DNA from: an uncultured Pseudomonadales bacterium
GTDB lineage: Bacteria; Pseudomonadota; Gammaproteobacteria; Pseudomonadales; Azotimanducaceae
Length of the DNA: 64,000 nt
Assembly: GCA_958296025.1 (NCBI GenBank)
Contig: OY282430.1
Span: forward strand, 2,852,001 to 2,916,000
Direction of reading: 5' to 3'
Positions 63,101-64,000 of the stretch are shown in pieces. The position numbers were made by a program, and so were the translations under genes. Within the stretch, counting starts at the first letter, position 1. The number at the start of each line of letters is the position of its first letter. Under the pieces are notes generated by a model. The model worked only from the letters and a program-made list of their open reading frames with translations, searched no databases and was not told the origin of the DNA.

Positions 63101-64000
63101 CAGCGTCACCGTCGTCGCCGCGCTCGAGGGGTGGCTCAGCGACGCCGACACCGCGGTCGAGTTGCCGGACCCGCTCTCGTTGACGGAGGCCGCCGCCACC
63201 GCCAGCGTCACCGTCGGCGCGTCGTCGTCGTCCGTGACGGTCCCCGTGCCGGTCGCCGCGCTCGACGAGAGCGTCGCGTTGGTCGCGCCGCTCAGGGTCA
63301 GCACGACGGTCTCGTCCGGCTCGTCCGTCGCGTCGCCCGTCACCGACACCGTGACGGTCTTCGACGTCTCCCCCGCCGCGAACGTCAGCGTCCCGCCCGC
63401 GACGGCCGAGTAGTCCGTCCCGGACGTGGCCGTGCCGGTCCCGGCGTCGGCGTAGGCCACCGTCACCCGCAGCCCGCTCGCCGGGGACAGGGTGACCGTG
63501 AAGTCCAGGTCCGCCGTGTCGCCGGCGGCCCCCTCCGCGACGCTCGGCGAGCTGATCGAAACCGTCGACGCCCCGTCGTCGTCCGTGATGGTCCCCGTGC
63601 CGGTCGCCGTGCCGAGCGTCGCGTTGTTCGGGGAGCTCAGGGTCAGCACGACGGTCTCGTCCTGCTCGTCCGTCGCGTCGCCCGTCACCGACACCGTGAC
63701 CGTCTTGCTGGTGTCCCCCGCCGCGAACGTCAGCGTGCCGCCGGTGATCGCCGTGTAGTCGGTCCCGGAAGTGGCGGTGCCGCCAGTCCCCTCCGCCCAG
63801 TCCACCGTCACCTGCTTGCCGCTCGCCGCGCTCAGCGACGCCGTGAACGTCAGGGACGCCGTGCCGCCGGCGGCCCCCTCCGCCACGTTCGGCGAGTTGA
63901 TCGAAACCGTCGGCGCGTCGTCGTCGTCCGTGATGGTCCCCGTCCCGGTCGCCGCGCTCGACAGCGTCGCGTTGTTCGGGGCGCTCAGGGTCACCAGGAC
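51158..64000 (-). CDS. Giant Calx-beta repeat protein, N-terminus outside window
   Basis: At least 4278 residues open to the right edge, so the start and any signal peptide are not seen. From the N-terminal side: about 28 Calx-beta-like domains in seven near-identical four-domain super-repeats, each domain ending in an acidic calcium-type stretch (ITDDDDAP, IADDDDPP); three related 116-residue domains; a SEP-type domain beginning GFAFAPAGGLSLSE; an Ig/cadherin-like domain (NQPPRAVGSLQDLYLDVGES); one more Calx-beta domain (FATPSASAPEGGVLRLAL); leucine-rich repeats (LRVLHLHGNRLAALPEGLF, LERLRLDGNRLAELPAGLL); and a last Ig-like domain ending WRLQWMRTLREVNQL. Known proteins of this kind are calcium-binding adhesins or matrix proteins. 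Very high GC. No sorting motif seen at the C-terminus. Confidence 0.92.
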   Translation of the reverse strand, partial: VLVTLSAPNNATLSSAATGTGTITDDDDAPTVSINSPNVAEGAAGGTASLTFTASLSAASGKQVTVDWAEGTGGTATSGTDYTAITGGTLTFAAGDTSKTVTVSVTGDATDEQDETVVLTLSSPNNATLGTATGTGTITDDDGASTVSISSPSVAEGAAGDTADLDFTVTLSPASGLRVTVAYADAGTGTATSGTDYSAVAGGTLTFAAGETSKTVTVSVTGDATDEPDETVVLTLSGATNATLSSSAATGTGTVTDDDDAPTVTLAVAAASVNESGSGNSTAVSASLSHPSSAATTVTLTPPAGTTLSGTTLTVAAGSTSSSTVTITAVDNSLDEADRAVTVTGVAANSQGIAQDSDGVALTIADDDDPPTVSIDSPSVAEGNSGDTASLTFTASLSAASGKQVTVNYADAGTGTATSGTDYSAVAAGTLTFAAGDRSKSVTVSVTGDATDEPDETVLVTLSAPNNATLSSAATGTGTITDDDDAPTVSINSPNVAEGAAGGTASLTFTASLSAASGKQVTVDWAEGTGGTATSGTDYTAITGGTLTFAAGDTSKTVTVSVTGDATDEQDETVVLTLSSPNNATLGTATGTGTITDDDGASTVSISSPSVAEGAAGDTADLDFTVTLSPASGLRVTVAYADAGTGTATSGTDYSAVAGGTLTFAAGETSKTVTVSVTGDATDEPDETVVLTLSGATNATLSSSAATGTGTVTDDDDAPTVTLAVAAASVNESGSGNSTAVSASLSHPSSAATTVTLTPPAGTTLSGTTLTVAAGSTSSSTVTITAVDNSLDEADRAVTVTGVAANSQGIAQDSDGVALTIADDDDPPTVSIDSPSVAEGNSGDTASLTFTASLSAASGKQVTVNYADAGTGTATSGTDYSAVAAGTLTFAAGDRSKSVTVSVTGDATDEPDETVLVTLSAPNNATLSSAATGTGTITDDDDAPTVSINSPNVAEGDSGTASLTFTASLSAASGKQVTVDWAEGTGGTATSGTDYTAITGGTLTFAAGDTSKTVTVSVTGDATDEQDETVVLTLSSPNNATLGTATGTGTITDDDGASTVSISSPSVAEGAAGDTADLDFTVTLSPASGLRVTVAYADAGTGTATSGTDYSAVAGGTLTFAAGETSKTVTVSVTGDATDEPDETVVLTLSGATNATLSSSAATGTGTVTDDDDAPTVTLAVAAASVNESGSGNSTAVSASLSHPSSAATTVTLTPPAGTTLSGTTLTVAAGSTSSSTVTITAVDNSLDEADRAVTVTGVAANSQGIAQDSDGVALTIADDDDPPTVSIDSPSVAEGNSGDTASLTFTASLSAASGKQVTVNYADAGTGTATSGTDYSAVAAGTLTFAAGDRSKSVTVSVTGDATDEPDETVLVTLSAPNNATLSSAATGTGTITDDDDAPTVSINSPNVAEGAAGGTASLTFTASLSAASGKQVTVDWAEGTGGTATSGTDYTAITGGTLTFAAGDTSKTVTVSVTGDATDEQDETVVLTLSSPNNATLGTATGTGTITDDDGASTVSISSPSVAEGAAGDTADLDFTVTLSPASGLRVTVAYADAGTGTATSGTDYSAVAGGTLTFAAGETSKTVTVSVTGDATDEPDETVVLTLSGATNATLSSSAATGTGTVTDDDDAPTVTLAVAAASVNESGSGNSTAVSASLSHPSSAATTVTLTPPAGTTLSGTTLTVAAGSTSSSTVTITAVDNSLDEADRAVTVTGVAANSQGIAQDSDGVALTIADDDDPPTVSIDSPSVAEGNSGDTASLTFTASLSAASGKQVTVNYADAGTGTATSGTDYSAVAAGTLTFAAGDRSKSVTVSVTGDATDEPDETVLVTLSAPNNATLSSAATGTGTITDDDDAPTVSINSPNVAEGDSGTASLTFTASLSAASGKQVTVDWAEGTGGTATSGTDYTAITGGTLTFAAGDTSKTVTVSVTGDATDEQDETVVLTLSSPNNATLGTATGTGTITDDDGASTVSISSPSVAEGAAGDTADLDFTVTLSPASGLRVTVAYADAGTGTATSGTDYSAVAGGTLTFAAGETSKTVTVSVTGDATDEPDETVVLTLSGATNATLSSSAATGTGTVTDDDDAPTVTLAVAAASVNESGSGNSTAVSASLSHPSSAATTVTLTPPAGTTLSGTTLTVAAGSTSSSTVTITAVDNSLDEADRAVTVTGVAANSQGIAQDSDGVALTIADDDDPPTVSIDSPSVAEGNSGDTASLTFTASLSAASGKQVTVNYADAGTGTATSGTDYSAVAAGTLTFAAGDRSKSVTVSVTGDATDEPDETVLVTLSAPNNATLSSAATGTGTITDDDDAPTVSINSPNVAEGDSGTASLTFTASLSAASGKQVTVDWAEGTGGTATSGTDYTAITGGTLTFAAGDTSKTVTVSVTGDATDEQDETVVLTLSSPNNATLGTATGTGTITDDDGASTVSISSPSVAEGAAGDTADLDFTVTLSPASGLRVTVAYADAGTGTATSGTDYSAVAGGTLTFAAGETSKTVTVSVTGDATDEPDETVVLTLSGATNATLSSSAATGTGTVTDDDDAPTVTLAVAAASVNESGSGNSTAVSASLSHPSSAATTVTLTPPAGTTLSGTTLTVAAGSTSSSTVTITAVDNSLDEADRAVTVTGVAANSQGIAQDSDGVALTIADDDDPPTVSIDSPSVAEGNSGDTASLTFTASLSAASGKQVTVNYADAGTGTATSGTDYSAVAAGTLTFAAGDRSKSVTVSVTGDATDEPDETVLVTLSAPNNATLSSAATGTGTITDDDDAPTVSINSPNVAEGDSGTASLTFTASLSAASGKQVTVDWAEGTGGTATSGTDYTAITGGTLTFAAGDTSKTVTVSVTGDATDEQDETVVLTLSSPNNATLGTATGTGTITDDDGASTVSISSPSVAEGAAGDTADLDFTVTLSPASGLRVTVAYADAGTGTATSGTDYSAVAGGTLTFAAGETSKTVTVSVTGDATDEPDETVVLTLSGATNATLSSSAATGTGTVTDDDDAPTVTLAVAAASVNESGSGNSTAVSASLSHPSSAATTVTLTPPAGTTLSGTTLTVAAGSTSSSTVTITAVDNSLDEADRAVTVTGVAANSQGIAQDSDGVALTIADDDDPPTVSIDSPSVAEGNSGDTASLTFTASLSAASGKQVTVNYADAGTGTADSGTDYAAVAAGTLTFAAGDRSKSVTVSVTGDALDESNETVVVTLSGAANATISTGTGTGTITDDDDAPTSITLTVDDGAVGEGDGATPIKVTATVDGTTRFAEAKTVRVSVSGSGTATAVDFAAVTAFDITIDAGAASGSETFTLTPTDDAEDETDETVTVSGTSGSLTVNSATISLTDDDGVPTSLTLTVNDNSVGEGDGATTIRVTATLNGATRFAGAKTVRVSVSGSGTATAVDFAAVTAFDITIDAGAASGSETFTLTPTDDAEDETDETITVSGVSGSLLVNPATISLTDDDGVPTSLTLTVNDNSVAEDDGATTITVTATVDGATRFAGAKTVRVSVSGSGTATAVDFASVSAFDITIAAGAMSGVGTFTLTPTDDAEDETDETITVSGTSGSLRVNSATITLVDDDGVPGFAFAPAGGLSLSEPAPGVDPATSSGSYSVRLATQPTGSVTVEVSSDDDGVEVDTDGTPRTLALTFDGSNWAAPQSVTVRAVADADAVSETASLRHAASGGGYDGVSASLPVRVLDGAPPADPEPPPPVNQPPRAVGSLQDLYLDVGESASLRLDGLFADEGPLTHRAVSSDPSVASARVSGNAALRVEGLATGLATVTVTAADEDGLSARLSFRTSVGRVLSFATPSASAPEGGVLRLALALSRPATAALAVAWAARPDGDPATADADAADLGALRGTATFAPGGTDALIEVAVPDDADIEPAREFLVVELAPPPEGADWILDLAEATLEVQEGVCDRSPAVRDALVRDPLGGPRACWAPTPSELAGRGYLSLHRKGIGALRPKDLLGLSGLRVLHLHGNRLAALPEGLFAGLGALERLRLDGNRLAELPAGLLAGAPRLSLLDLGGNRIESLPAGLFAGAAGLAELNLSGNPGAPFPLVVRLARTDAEPWAPGPAQVQARVAEGAPFALSAALLAQDAELSATQASVPAGAIAGPPLQAAQAGPWVVRLSLAADPAVPEDGCGDVQDGLYPCFRGLAPQAGPPLVLFKAPPRPTGQPPAPALSANGDRASLALDGLFDPAEAGDRLTYAARSDRPDLLTARVADGRLVLEANEDGLEGTAVVTVTATDPDGPSASLTLTVTVEFAPTAAPSWRLQWMRTLREVNQL
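53283..54330 (-). repeat. Three tandem 348-bp repeats in the giant gene
   Basis: Each codes for 116 residues of the type SLTLTVNDNSVGEGDGATTI...AVDFAAVTAFDITIDAG...PTDDAEDETDETITVSG. Boundaries recur at 53631, 53979 and 54327, exactly 348 bp apart. They are less uniform than the larger super-repeats. Confidence 0.8.
54560..64000 (-). repeat. Tandem 1368/1371-bp super-repeats of four Calx-beta domains
   Basis: Corresponding points recur at 54579, 55947, 57315, 58683, 60054, 61422 and 62793: spacing 1368, 1368, 1368, 1371, 1368, 1371. Each unit codes for domains A (PTVSIDSPSVAEGNSGDT), B (PTVSINSPNVAEG), C (STVSISSPSVAEGAAGDT) and D (PTVTLAVAAASVNESGSG). Copies are almost base-identical, apart from a DSG/AAGG switch in domain B and degeneration of the last domain A (about 54330-54690). 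The array continues off the right edge. Confidence 0.95.

Noticed and set aside
53310-63758. Many long plus-strand frames (up to 400 codons) through the giant gene
   Set aside because: They recur with the 1368-bp period, are antisense to clear Calx-beta domains, and translate to low-complexity Val/Ser/Ala text. They arise from the GC-rich codon pattern on the other strand.
54560-64000. Tandem repeats considered as a CRISPR-like array
   Set aside because: Unit length of 1368 bp, coding throughout, no short repeats with unique spacers.

Overview
The window reads as a chromosomal piece of a high-GC gammaproteobacterium. The evidence is gene order and protein types: polA next to a DUF2782 gene and a kinase-fold thrB (the arrangement known from Pseudomonas), then pyrE-rph / yicC-gmk-rpoZ-spoT / recG / rubredoxin / ubiA, then panB-panC-coaX and argS. 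CaiA/CaiB/CaiD-type acyl-CoA genes, a TRAP transporter, a giant Calx-beta protein and several IS relics suggest a marine or host-associated lineage. That last point is inference only. No tRNA, rRNA or CRISPR array was seen.

Layout. 1-1.7 kb: 5' two thirds of a DUF499 (anti-phage-associated type) ATPase gene, broken by a one-base frameshift. 1.8-7.9 kb: polA (-), DUF2782 gene (+), a 161-bp palindromic miniature element, a Uma2-type nuclease gene and thrB. 7.9-17.5 kb: housekeeping block (pyrE, rph, yicC, gmk, rpoZ, spoT, recG, rubredoxin, ubiA). 17.5-19.6 kb: two TRAP membrane subunits without a binding protein. 19.7-21.1 kb: a small accessory patch (truncated PHP gene, AlbA_2-type gene). 21.1-28.9 kb: FAD oxidoreductase, pyrD, panB, panC, coaX, a membrane-anchored cold-shock protein and argS. 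28.9-38.6 kb: desaturase, then a carnitine-CoA-like acyl-CoA module (CaiB-, CaiD- and CaiA-like genes plus an ADP-forming acyl-CoA ligase), a second copy of the 161-bp element, a Rieske oxygenase and a luciferase-like monooxygenase. 38.9-40.1 kb: a membrane protein fused to a nuclease-like domain.

40.1-51.1 kb is a mobile-element-bounded accessory region. An intact IS1380-family element with an 8-bp target duplication lies beside a relic right end of a related copy. Next comes a TonB-dependent receptor of visibly lower GC, then IS30-family relics, then a compact set (RidA-like protein, PLP amino acid deaminase, N-acyl-D-amino-acid deacylase-like amidohydrolase, sodium:solute symporter). This looks like a D-amino acid or N-acyl-D-amino acid scavenging locus. 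Another IS30 relic closes it.

51.2-64 kb is one reading frame on the minus strand, open at the right edge, for a giant surface or secreted protein. It has about seven near-identical 1368/1371-bp super-repeats, each of four Calx-beta-like domains, followed by further Calx-beta, Ig-like and leucine-rich repeats at the C-terminus. The most unusual items are these homogenised super-repeats, the D-amino acid locus, the palindromic miniature element and two membrane fusions (cold-shock domain, SNase-like domain).
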